DNA from: an uncultured Rikenellaceae bacterium
GTDB lineage: Bacteria > Bacteroidota > Bacteroidia > Bacteroidales > Rikenellaceae
Length of the DNA: 6,493 nucleotides
Reading direction: 5' to 3'
Assembly: GCA_947176715.1 (NCBI GenBank)
Contig: CAMWRR010000109.1
Location: 1-6,493 of the forward strand
Part shown: one piece after another, positions 1 through 5,217 of the stretch
Layout of the letters: the number at the start of each line of letters is the position of its first letter
How positions within the stretch are numbered: position 1 is the first letter of the stretch
Notes under the pieces: generated by a model
What the model was told of the DNA's origin: nothing
The model's database searches: none
The model's input: the letters and a program-made list of their open reading frames with translations, nothing else
Program-made: the position numbers and the translations under genes

Positions 1-21
1 AACCTGTACAGGGTTACTGTT

Positions 22-53
22 AAAGGGGGAGGCGGCATGTCTCCCCCTTTTTT
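22..53 (+). terminator. Rho-independent terminator of an upstream gene outside the window
   Basis: A perfect 10-bp stem, AAAGGGGGAG at 22-31 paired with CTCCCCCTTT at 41-50, closes a 9-base loop and runs straight into a run of six T (48-53). The T run is on the plus strand, so it should end a plus-strand gene to the left of the window. On the minus strand the hairpin is followed by only three T, so it is at best weakly bidirectional. A 10-bp palindrome, CCTGTACAGG, sits just before it at 3-12. Confidence 0.85.
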
Positions 54-118
54 ATGTATAGAGGATGTTGGGGCTTTAATGGGGTTTTCCCGATCGCCGT
101 TTTATGTCGTACGGGCGG

Positions 119-135
119 CTCATGTGTGACATGAG
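119..135. repeat. Perfect inverted repeat, 6-bp arms with 5-base spacer
   Basis: CTCATG at 119-124 and CATGAG at 130-135 are exact reverse complements around TGTGA. It could be a small RNA hairpin or a dimeric-regulator operator. It lies about 110 bases before the -33 element of the DUF805 promoter, which is far for a repressor site. No T run follows closely, so it is not a good terminator. The function is unknown. Confidence 0.4.
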
Positions 136-146
136 ATGATTTTATG

Positions 147-177
147 AAAAAAATCCGGCTTAATTTCTGGCCGGTTT
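147..177 (-). terminator. Terminator-like hairpin reading on the minus strand
   Basis: CCGGC at 155-159 pairs with GCCGG at 170-174. Beyond one T-T mismatch (154/175) the stem can resume with two A-T pairs. On the minus strand the hairpin is followed by ATTTTTTT (A run at 147-153 on the plus strand), as expected for an intrinsic terminator. No supported minus-strand gene ends here, so its client is unclear. It may stop antisense transcription or end an unrecognised small RNA. Confidence 0.4.
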
Positions 178-243
178 CCGAATGTATTGCAATGAGTTGT
201 TACGTGTCCGTGCCGTTGCGTTGTTGTCTAAGATACGGTTTCG

Positions 244-275
244 TTTGCAGTGAGAGATGTAAAATAGTATATTTG
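244..275 (+). promoter_or_regulatory. Bacteroidetes primary-sigma promoter for the DUF805 gene
   Basis: TTTG at 244-247 is the -33 element. TATATTTG at 268-275 matches the Bacteroidetes -7 consensus TAnnTTTG at every fixed position. The 20-base spacer is within the usual range for this phylum. Transcription would start near 280-285, giving a leader of roughly 85-90 bases before the start codon at 371. Confidence 0.75.
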
Positions 276-307
276 CGTCGTATTTTTGAAAGAAAGAGTA
301 TTCGATG

Positions 308-332
308 AGTGGAGCCGTACCACTAAAAACGG
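308..332 (+). promoter_or_regulatory. Candidate H-type pseudoknot in the DUF805 5' leader
   Basis: Stem 1 is AGTGG (308-312) with CCACT (320-324), five Watson-Crick pairs. Four bases of its loop, CCGT (315-318), are exactly complementary to ACGG (329-332), which would form stem 2. The connecting loops are AG (313-314), A (319) and AAAA (325-328). The last is the right length and A-rich composition to cross the minor groove of stem 1. The element begins about 25 bases after the predicted transcript start and ends about 25 bases before the Shine-Dalgarno-like sequence. It does not match a riboswitch class I can name. The fold is inferred by eye and could be chance. Confidence 0.35.
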
Positions 333-356
333 GGCAGATCCGAAAAGCCTGAGTGT

Positions 357-362
357 AGGAGA
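357..362 (+). promoter_or_regulatory. Shine-Dalgarno-like site AGGAGA deciding the DUF805 start
   Basis: AGGAGA lies 8 bases before the ATG at 371, good spacing for initiation there. It would be about 23 bases from the alternative in-frame ATG at 386. A strong purine-rich site is less common in Bacteroidetes than A-rich leaders, so it is worth noting. Confidence 0.55.
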
Positions 363-370
363 AACTTTTA

Positions 371-736
371 ATGTTCTTATTTATTATGAATTTTATCAAC
401 ACCTTCATCGATGTTCTTAAGAACAAGTACGCCACTTTTTCAGGGAGGGCAAGGCGTGCTGAGTATTGGCAGTATATCGCGGTATATTGCGTAGCTTACA
501 TCATTCTTTCTATTGTTGATGTATTGTTGGCGAAGTTGCTGGGCTTCCGTATATTGGCCAGCCTCTTCTCGCTCGCTATGCTGGTTCCCACTCTGGCCGT
601 TACCGTGCGTCGTATGCACGACGTCTCTAAGCCGGGTTGGTTCCTTATCATCCCCATCTACAACATCATCCTCGCTCTTACCCCCGGTGTTATCGGCGAC
701 AACCAGTACGGCAAAGATCCTAAGGCTATTGAATAA
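371..736 (+). CDS. DUF805 family small integral membrane protein
   Basis: A 121-residue protein with the hallmarks of the DUF805 (YhaH-like) family of bacterial inner-membrane proteins, whose biochemical role is not established. Visible family signatures are FSGRARRAEYW at residues 23-33, RRMHD at 80-84 followed by GW at 89-90, and a C-terminal GDNQYGKDP at 109-117. Hydrophobic stretches at about 35-58, 61-78 and 91-108 suggest three membrane segments, with the basic FSGRARR and VRRMHD parts on the cytoplasmic side. The length is typical for the family. I chose the ATG at 371 because AGGAGA lies 8 bases upstream. The ATG at 386 would remove only five residues. The gene is monocistronic: its own promoter is at 244-275 and a strong terminator is at 777-811. 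Its leader may carry a pseudoknot. Function beyond membrane localisation is unknown. Confidence 0.9.
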   Translation: MFLFIMNFINTFIDVLKNKYATFSGRARRAEYWQYIAVYCVAYIILSIVDVLLAKLLGFRILASLFSLAMLVPTLAVTVRRMHDVSKPGWFLIIPIYNIILALTPGVIGDNQYGKDPKAIE

Positions 737-776
737 CGCTTTCATATAGGGGTTGGGTCTTTAGGCCCGCCATACG

Positions 777-811
777 AAAATCACCGCACGTTTATGTCGC
801 GGTGATTTTTT
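777..811 (+). terminator. Rho-independent terminator of the DUF805 gene
   Basis: AAAATCACCGC at 777-787 pairs perfectly with GCGGTGATTTT at 799-809 (11 bp) around an 11-base loop, and the T run continues to 811. It lies 40 bases after the DUF805 stop codon and faces the same way. Confidence 0.88.
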
Positions 812-880
812 GTTTGTTGTCCGGTAAGCAGGGTTAAATATTGTTACTGAGGTCCGGGCCGAGGCATGGGCGTTGGCTTC

Positions 881-899
881 AGGGACAGGGTCCCTTTTT
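881..899 (+). terminator. Weak second terminator-like hairpin
   Basis: AGGGAC (881-886) pairs with GTCCCT (890-895) around a three-base AGG loop, with T continuing to 899. The stem is short but fully paired. It could be a back-up to the terminator at 777-811 on the plus strand, or chance. The surrounding 812-946 holds no gene I can support. Confidence 0.3.
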
Positions 900-946
900 C
901 TGCCGGTTATGTGGTGTTTTGATGTCGCTTTATGTGTTGTCTGAAA

Positions 947-975
947 ATAAAAAAACGCCCCCGTAAGAGGGCGTT
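947..975 (-). terminator. Rho-independent terminator of the rubrerythrin gene
   Basis: On the minus strand AACGCCC (975-969) pairs with GGGCGTT (960-954) and leads into a T-rich tail (plus-strand A run at 949-955). The hairpin lies 17 bases past the rubrerythrin stop codon and faces that gene, so the plus-strand DUF805 unit and the minus-strand unit converge here. Confidence 0.85.
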
Positions 976-992
976 GTATATTAGAGTTATGA

Positions 993-1568
993 TTAATAGT
1001 TGGTCTTCATAGGCTCGAAGTAGGCCTGCGGGTGCAGACACGAGGGGCATGTGTCGGGAGCCTCGGTGCCGGTGTATACGTAGCCGCAGTTTCGGCACTG
1101 CCATTTGATAGGCTCTTTGCGTTTGAACATGGTGCCGTTCTCCAGATGGGCGAGCATCTTGAGGTAACGCGCCTCATGCACCTGCTCCACCTCCGAGATG
1201 TGCTCGAATGCGTCGGCCACCTTGTCGAACCCCTCCTCGCGCGCCACTTTGGCGAATGTGGGGTAGAGCTGGCTCCACTCGTCTTTCTCGCCTGCTGCGG
1301 CCTCTTTGAGGTTTTCTATTGTCTTGCCAATGACACCGGCGGGATAAGAGGCGGTTATCTCTACCATGCCCCCTTCGAGGAACTTGAAGAAGCGTTCCGC
1401 GTGCTCTTTCTCCTGATCGGCCGTCTCGGTGAAGATTGCGGCGATCTGTTCGTAACCCTCTTTTTTGGCTACCGAAGCGAAAAACGTGTAACGCGTGCGT
1501 GCCTGCGATTCACCTGCGAATGCCTTGAGTAGATTCTGTTCCGTCTGTGTGCCTTTTATGCTTTTCAT
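993..1568 (-). CDS. rbr: Rubrerythrin (diiron peroxidase with C-terminal rubredoxin domain)
   Basis: A 191-residue cytoplasmic rubrerythrin, a non-haem iron protein that reduces hydrogen peroxide to water in anaerobes using electrons from rubredoxin-type donors. The N-terminal ferritin-like four-helix domain (about 1-145) carries the diiron ligands: E20, the first ExxH at E53-H56, E94 with E97, and the second ExxH at E128-H131. The C-terminal rubredoxin-like domain (about 153-190) has the Fe(Cys)4 pairs C158/C161 and C174/C177. All expected ligands are present, and the length matches classical rubrerythrins. The ATG at 1568 has an A-rich leader typical of Bacteroidetes. The gene lies 65 bases downstream of glnS on the same strand, with no terminator between and no clear TTTG/TAnnTTTG pair. 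It may therefore be read from the glnS transcript or from a degenerate promoter. A terminator follows at 947-975. It is expected to protect against oxidative stress. Confidence 0.96.
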   Translation of the reverse strand: MKSIKGTQTEQNLLKAFAGESQARTRYTFFASVAKKEGYEQIAAIFTETADQEKEHAERFFKFLEGGMVEITASYPAGVIGKTIENLKEAAAGEKDEWSQLYPTFAKVAREEGFDKVADAFEHISEVEQVHEARYLKMLAHLENGTMFKRKEPIKWQCRNCGYVYTGTEAPDTCPSCLHPQAYFEPMKTNY

Positions 1569-1633
1569 GGTCTTTTTGATTTGTTGAAAAAATAGTGTTT
1601 TGTTGTCTGCAAAGCAACTATCGTGCCATTAAA

Positions 1634-3304
1634 CTACTTTTGAGCCTTGGCCCAAGAGTCTTTTAACGTAACCGTACGGTTGAACACCTTTTTGGTGTCG
1701 CTGCTGTCTTTGTCGACGCAGAAATATCCGATGCGCTCGAACTGGAATCTGTCTCCCGCGGCAGCCTCGCCCAATGCCGGTTCCACGAAGGCGGTGGTGA
1801 CTTTTAGCGAGTCGGGGTTCATGTAGTCGATGAACGATTTGTCGGGGTCCATCGCGGCGGTGTCCTCTATGGTGAACAGACGGTCGAACAGACGCACCTC
1901 GGCCTCTATGGCGTGAGGTGCCGATACCCAATGGATGACACCCTTCACGCGACGTCCGTCCGACGAGCCTCCGCCGAGCGACATGTCGTCGTAGGTGCAA
2001 CGCAGCTCGGCTACCTTGCCGCTATCGTCCTTTATCACTTCGTTGCATTTTATCAGATAGGAGTAACGCAGACGCACCTCGCCGCCGGGAGAGAGGCGGA
2101 AATATTTCTTGGGCGGGTTCTCCATAAAGTCGTCGCGCTCTATGTATATCTCTCGCGAGAATGGTACGGTGCGACGTCCGCATGATTCGTCCTCCGGGTT
2201 GTTGACGCACGAGAGCTCCTCCGTCTTGCCTTCGGGATAGTTGGTTATCACCACTTTGATGGGGTCGAGCACCGCCATGCGTCTCTCGGCCCGTTTGTTG
2301 AGGTCTTCGCGTACGCAGAATTCGAGCAGTCCGAGGTCGATGATGTTGTCGCGTTTGGCCACGCCCACCTTGTCGGCGAAAGCGCGTATCGATTCGGGCG
2401 AGTAGCCCCTGCGACGCAGACCGCAGATGGTCGGCATGCGGGGGTCGTCCCATCCCATGACGTGACCTTCGGTTACCAGCTGCAACAGTTTACGCTTGCT
2501 CATCACCGTGTGGGTGAGGTTCAGGCGGGCGAACTCATACTGGTGGCTGGGGAATATCTCCAGCTCGTTTATGAACCAGTCGTAGAGCGGACGGTGTACG
2601 TCGAACTCCAGCGTACATATCGAGTGGGTGATCTTCTCGATGGAGTCGCTCTGGCCGTGGGCGTAGTCGTACATGGGGTATATGCACCACTTGTCGCCCG
2701 TGCGGTGGTGGTTGGTGTGCACTATGCGGTACATGATGGGGTCGCGCAACAGCATGTTGGGGTGGGCCATGTCTATCTTGGCACGCAACACCTTCTCTCC
2801 GTCGGCGAACTCACCCGCACGCATACGGCGGAAGAGGTCGAGATTCTCCTCTACGGAACGGTTGCGCCAGGGACTCTCGGTGCCGGGGGTGGTGACGGTG
2901 CCACGACCGGTGCGTATCTGCTCCTGAGTCTGGTCGTCGACGTATGCCTTGCCTTTGAGTATCAGCTCCTCGGCCCACAGGTATAGCTGCTCGAAGTAGT
3001 CCGATGCGTAGTGTTCGCTGTCCCATTTGAAGCCGAGCCACTGAATGTCCTCCTTGATGGAGTCGACATACTCCACATCCTCCTTTACGGGGTTGGTGTC
3101 GTCGAAACGCAGGTTGCACTTGCCGCCGTATTTGGCCGCCATGCCGAAGTTGAGGCATATCGACTTGGCGTGGCCTATGTGCAGATAGCCGTTGGGCTCC
3201 GGCGGGAAACGGGTGTGTACCCGCTTGTTGCCTGCCGCTATGGAGGACTCTATGATCTCTTCGATGAAATTGAGGGATTTACCCGTCTCTTCTGACTCGC
3301 TCAT
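1634..3304 (-). CDS. glnS: Glutaminyl-tRNA synthetase
   Basis: A 556-residue class I aminoacyl-tRNA synthetase that attaches glutamine to tRNA-Gln in the cytoplasm. Length and sequence follow E. coli GlnRS (554 residues) almost end to end. The catalytic Rossmann domain carries PPEPNG (34-39), the HIGH motif at 42-45 and FDDTNP (67-72). CIYPMYD at 207-213 is the conserved block around the substrate pocket, and VMSKRKL at 267-273 is the KMSKS-class loop. From about residue 340 onward are the two anticodon-binding beta-barrels, with VKGVIHWVSA at 453-462. I start the protein at the ATG at 3304. There the N-terminus (MSESEETGKSLNFIEEII) aligns with E. coli MSEAEARPTNFI, and an A-rich leader precedes it. 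The frame stays open to 3370, but those extra 22 residues have no counterpart. It is probably driven by a promoter at about 3368-3397 and may be co-transcribed with rubrerythrin. Confidence 0.97.
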   Translation of the reverse strand: MSESEETGKSLNFIEEIIESSIAAGNKRVHTRFPPEPNGYLHIGHAKSICLNFGMAAKYGGKCNLRFDDTNPVKEDVEYVDSIKEDIQWLGFKWDSEHYASDYFEQLYLWAEELILKGKAYVDDQTQEQIRTGRGTVTTPGTESPWRNRSVEENLDLFRRMRAGEFADGEKVLRAKIDMAHPNMLLRDPIMYRIVHTNHHRTGDKWCIYPMYDYAHGQSDSIEKITHSICTLEFDVHRPLYDWFINELEIFPSHQYEFARLNLTHTVMSKRKLLQLVTEGHVMGWDDPRMPTICGLRRRGYSPESIRAFADKVGVAKRDNIIDLGLLEFCVREDLNKRAERRMAVLDPIKVVITNYPEGKTEELSCVNNPEDESCGRRTVPFSREIYIERDDFMENPPKKYFRLSPGGEVRLRYSYLIKCNEVIKDDSGKVAELRCTYDDMSLGGGSSDGRRVKGVIHWVSAPHAIEAEVRLFDRLFTIEDTAAMDPDKSFIDYMNPDSLKVTTAFVEPALGEAAAGDRFQFERIGYFCVDKDSSDTKKVFNRTVTLKDSWAKAQK

Positions 3305-3367
3305 TGGTATGTTGTTTTTATTATTCTCTGTAAACATGCGTCCGTTATCGCTCCGATGTCTGTGAAA

Positions 3368-3397
3368 CAAGTGTAATCGAGCCTACGGCAATGCAAA
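3368..3397 (-). promoter_or_regulatory. Probable glnS promoter
   Basis: On the minus strand TTTG (3397-3394) is followed after 18 bases by TACACTTG (3375-3368), which matches TAnnTTTG at five of six fixed positions. The spacer is slightly short. Transcription would begin near 3360, giving a leader of about 55 bases before the glnS start at 3304, which is reasonable. Confidence 0.4.
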
Positions 3398-3415
3398 TCG
3401 GTTACGGCATAACCC

Positions 3416-3697
3416 TTACTGAAGCCTCCGGAGACAATGACGGAACACTTTGCCTATTATCCTATGCAAAGATATAAAAATATTGCTGTCTGGTAAAAAC
3501 AGGATTAAACATAATAAGGTTGTAATATGCAGACGACCGTCTGACCTGAACCACGATGCGCACCTTGCGGCATCGGGAAAATCACCCGACAGAGCGACGA
3601 GGGTGGTGAGAGGCTTTCCGTCCGTTCCCGAGGCTGCGATGACCGCGAGCCTTTCCGCTCGGGCTTGCTTGGTGCGGGAAACCCGGCGATAAGACAT
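3416..3697 (-). CDS. Doubtful 93-residue hypothetical protein
   Basis: An ATG-initiated minus-strand frame of 93 codons lies in the gap between the GNAT-hydrolase gene and glnS. It begins MSYRRVSRTKQARAERLAVI. It has a basic, Arg-rich first third and a hydrophobic stretch around residues 58-70 (ITTLLCLILFLPD), then a basic tail. I do not recognise a domain. A plus-strand frame of 80 codons (3450-3692) overlaps it almost entirely, and most of the coding-looking part sits in a GC-rich, hairpin-prone islet. Both facts suggest that the open frame is a by-product of base composition rather than a gene. A weak TATAAT-like sequence precedes the start, but there is no good Bacteroidetes promoter. If real, it would be a small basic protein with one possible membrane segment. 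Confidence 0.2.
   Translation of the reverse strand: MSYRRVSRTKQARAERLAVIAASGTDGKPLTTLVALSGDFPDAARCASWFRSDGRLHITTLLCLILFLPDSNIFISLHRIIGKVFRHCLRRLQ
3530..3685. other. GC-rich, hairpin-rich intergenic islet of unknown nature
   Basis: This stretch contrasts sharply with the AT-rich sequence on both sides (about 3455-3525 and 3700-3720). It contains several small inverted repeats: CAGACG/CGTCTG (3530-3535, 3538-3543), CGATGC/GCATCG (3554-3559, 3570-3575), CACCC/GGGTG (3583-3587, 3601-3605), CGAGC/GCTCG (3646-3650, 3657-3661) and CGGG/CCCG (3675-3678, 3682-3685). Such clustering would fit a structured RNA, a repeated intergenic element, or a decayed gene. I cannot tell which from one copy. Confidence 0.35.
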
Positions 3698-3771
3698 GCG
3701 GCATACTTTAAATTATAACTGTGTCCGCCGGGAGTGCGGAAACTCCATGCTCTGACCCGGAATGTTTTTTA

Positions 3772-3795
3772 CCGGGCGGCAAAAAGATAGCCCGG
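3772..3795. repeat. Inverted repeat downstream of the dxs operon
   Basis: CCGGGC (3772-3777) pairs with GCCCGG (3790-3795) around a 12-base loop, 36 bases past the stop of the GNAT-hydrolase gene. On the minus strand no T run follows this stem, so it is not a standard terminator. An alternative smaller stem, CCCG/CGGG at 3791-3802, is followed on the minus strand by CTATCTTTTT and could be a weak one. The operon's terminator is therefore uncertain. A third small hairpin, GGAGT/ACTCC, lies at 3731-3746. Confidence 0.3.
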
Positions 3796-3830
3796 GGTCG
3801 GGTCGCCATATCAGCAAAAGATCCGCTATT

Positions 3831-5204
3831 TCAGACATCCTGCAGAAACGGCACCACCTTCCATACTTTGGCGGCTTTGGTGTAGTAGTGGTTGAGCAGG
3901 TCCATGCCTCCGTCGCACTCTATGTAGTGGTCGTGCAACATGTCGGCTATCTGGTATGCGTCGGGTTTTTCGCGTTGTCTCAGGCCGTTCAGCCTCTCCT
4001 TGATGCTTTCCCACAGGTTCTCGGCGTGTACGGTTATGCGGTCGGGGAGGTTTTTGTACATCAATACAGGGTCGGGCACAATGTTTATCTGATAGGTCAC
4101 CGAAGGGAGTCCTACCCTGAAGTCTTTGTTGTCGGCGGCGGAGAAGTGGAGCACGGAATCGACCTTGAGCCCCCGCTCTGTGAGGTATCTGATTATACCC
4201 TCGGCGTAGGCGCCGCCCATGCTGTGGCTTACTATGAATATGTTCTTGCACTGCACCCCGCGTTCGTCGGTGACCCCCATGTCGTGCAACTCCTGCGACA
4301 GTATCTCGCGTCCGTATGTCATCCCCTCGGCAAAGCGCGATCTGCCCGAGGAGTACCAGTCGCCGGAGCCGTCTACGAATATCGGCGACACAGAGCGTAT
4401 GGTTTTGCCTTTCAGACTCTTGAACCGGCGGCGGAAATAGCTTTTGGCTTTGGCTATGAACCCTGACTCCCAGTAGCCCTCCAACGGTACGTCGCCTATG
4501 TTCTGTATGATGGCCTCGTGCATCTCCACGCCGAGCCTGTGCGAGAACATGGAGCCTATTTTAAGTGCCGTGCGCCCGGTGTTCCAATATCCGTTCACGA
4601 ATATGGCCACGGCATCGGAACGGTCGGTGTGGGGCGTTCCGGCCGGTGCGAAGAGGCTCCGTCTCCGGCTGTCGGGCCTGACCGTGCAATAGAGCCTGTG
4701 GCGTGCGAGGGGATGACCGCAGGGGACGGAGGGGTGGTCGAACTCCTTTATGAAACGCATGCCGAGCCTCTTCATGAGCCTCTCGGAGCGTTCGTTCAAT
4801 ACCGATGTGAACGCGTATATCTCTTTGATGCCCAGTGCCTGACGCGCATATATCAGGCACGCCGACGCCGCTTCGGTGGCATAGCCTTTGCCCCAAGCGT
4901 CGGCCACCAGCCGCCACGCTATCTCCACGCCGGTTGCGAAGTCGTTGCCGAAGTCGAACCGGTGCAGCCCCACGAAGCCTACGAACCGTCCCGTCTTCTG
5001 CTCCTCTACGGCGAACAGGCCGAACCCGGAGGTGTCGAGCTCGTCGCGTATGCGCGTGAAAAACTCGGAGGACTCCGTTTTGGTAAGCCTCCGTACGAAG
5101 AACTCCATCACCCGCGGGTCGTTGTTCATCTTGATGAACGGTACGAGGTCGTCGCGTGTCCAGCTTCGCATATACAGGCGTTCCGTCTCTATGTATATCT
5201 TCAT
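3831..5204 (-). CDS. GNAT acetyltransferase fused to a lipase-like alpha/beta hydrolase
   Basis: A 457-residue protein with two enzyme-like halves. Residues 1-173 form a complete RimJ/RimL-type GNAT domain (Acetyltransf_3). It opens with IETERLYMRSW (4-14). The acetyl-CoA loop is AWGKGYATEA at 103-112, followed by the SVLNERSERLMKRLGM region (134-149) and the usual family ending GHPLARHRLY (163-172). An Arg/Pro-rich linker (about 174-197) leads into a hydrolase-like domain (198-457). It has an oxyanion-type strand IFVNGYWN (201-208), FVDGSGDWYSSG (276-287) and a nucleophile elbow SHSMGG with S328. Likely triad partners are D378 and H439. This half resembles, from memory, lipase-like modules at the ends of Bacteroidetes RHS-type proteins. 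I start at 5204 because MKIYIETERL is the normal GNAT N-terminus. The frame is open upstream to 5375, but that part overlaps the preceding gene. It follows the YjaB-like gene by 13 bases. Neither substrate is known. No signal peptide is visible. Confidence 0.85.
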   Translation of the reverse strand: MKIYIETERLYMRSWTRDDLVPFIKMNNDPRVMEFFVRRLTKTESSEFFTRIRDELDTSGFGLFAVEEQKTGRFVGFVGLHRFDFGNDFATGVEIAWRLVADAWGKGYATEAASACLIYARQALGIKEIYAFTSVLNERSERLMKRLGMRFIKEFDHPSVPCGHPLARHRLYCTVRPDSRRRSLFAPAGTPHTDRSDAVAIFVNGYWNTGRTALKIGSMFSHRLGVEMHEAIIQNIGDVPLEGYWESGFIAKAKSYFRRRFKSLKGKTIRSVSPIFVDGSGDWYSSGRSRFAEGMTYGREILSQELHDMGVTDERGVQCKNIFIVSHSMGGAYAEGIIRYLTERGLKVDSVLHFSAADNKDFRVGLPSVTYQINIVPDPVLMYKNLPDRITVHAENLWESIKERLNGLRQREKPDAYQIADMLHDHYIECDGGMDLLNHYYTKAAKVWKVVPFLQDV

Positions 5205-5217
5205 CGCAAGGAAGTTT

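Larger units (their letters stand above)
54..243. other. Non-coding spacer between upstream terminator and DUF805 promoter
   Basis: I see no convincing gene here. A minus-strand reading frame (160-435) crosses it, but it runs antisense through the DUF805 promoter and start and has no recognisable family or promoter of its own. The stretch does contain two separate hairpins, listed individually: an inverted repeat at 119-135 and a minus-strand terminator-like hairpin at 147-177. Confidence 0.6.

Noticed and set aside
280..370. Known riboswitch (preQ1, SAM-II, fluoride, THF) in the DUF805 leader
   Set aside because: The pseudoknot geometry is reminiscent, but I could not match the conserved bases of any of these classes, so only an unnamed pseudoknot is reported.
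160..435. Minus-strand 91-codon frame overlapping the DUF805 start
   Set aside because: It runs antisense through a textbook promoter, leader and the start of a recognised gene, with no promoter (no CAAAnnTA on the plus strand) and no recognisable domain.
1032..1532. Plus-strand 166-codon frame opposite rubrerythrin
   Set aside because: Shadow of a clearly recognised gene in a GC-biased region. Its sequence is low-complexity Leu/Val/Gly-rich with no family resemblance.
2462..2986. Plus-strand 174-codon frame opposite glnS
   Set aside because: It lies entirely within the conserved catalytic part of GlnRS. The translation is Val/Gly/Tyr-rich, as expected from the complement of a real gene.
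3305..3370. N-terminal extension of GlnRS to 3370
   Set aside because: The extra 22 residues have no counterpart in GlnRS, overlap a probable promoter, and the A-rich leader sits before the ATG at 3304.
3305..3830. tRNA, rRNA, CRISPR or insertion sequence in the large gap
   Set aside because: No cloverleaf with CCA-type end, no regularly spaced repeats, no transposase fragment and no matching terminal repeats were seen.
3762..4466. Plus-strand 234-codon frame opposite the hydrolase domain
   Set aside because: Complementary to a frame with recognisable hydrolase motifs. Its N-terminal part reads through inverted repeats and it has no domain signature.
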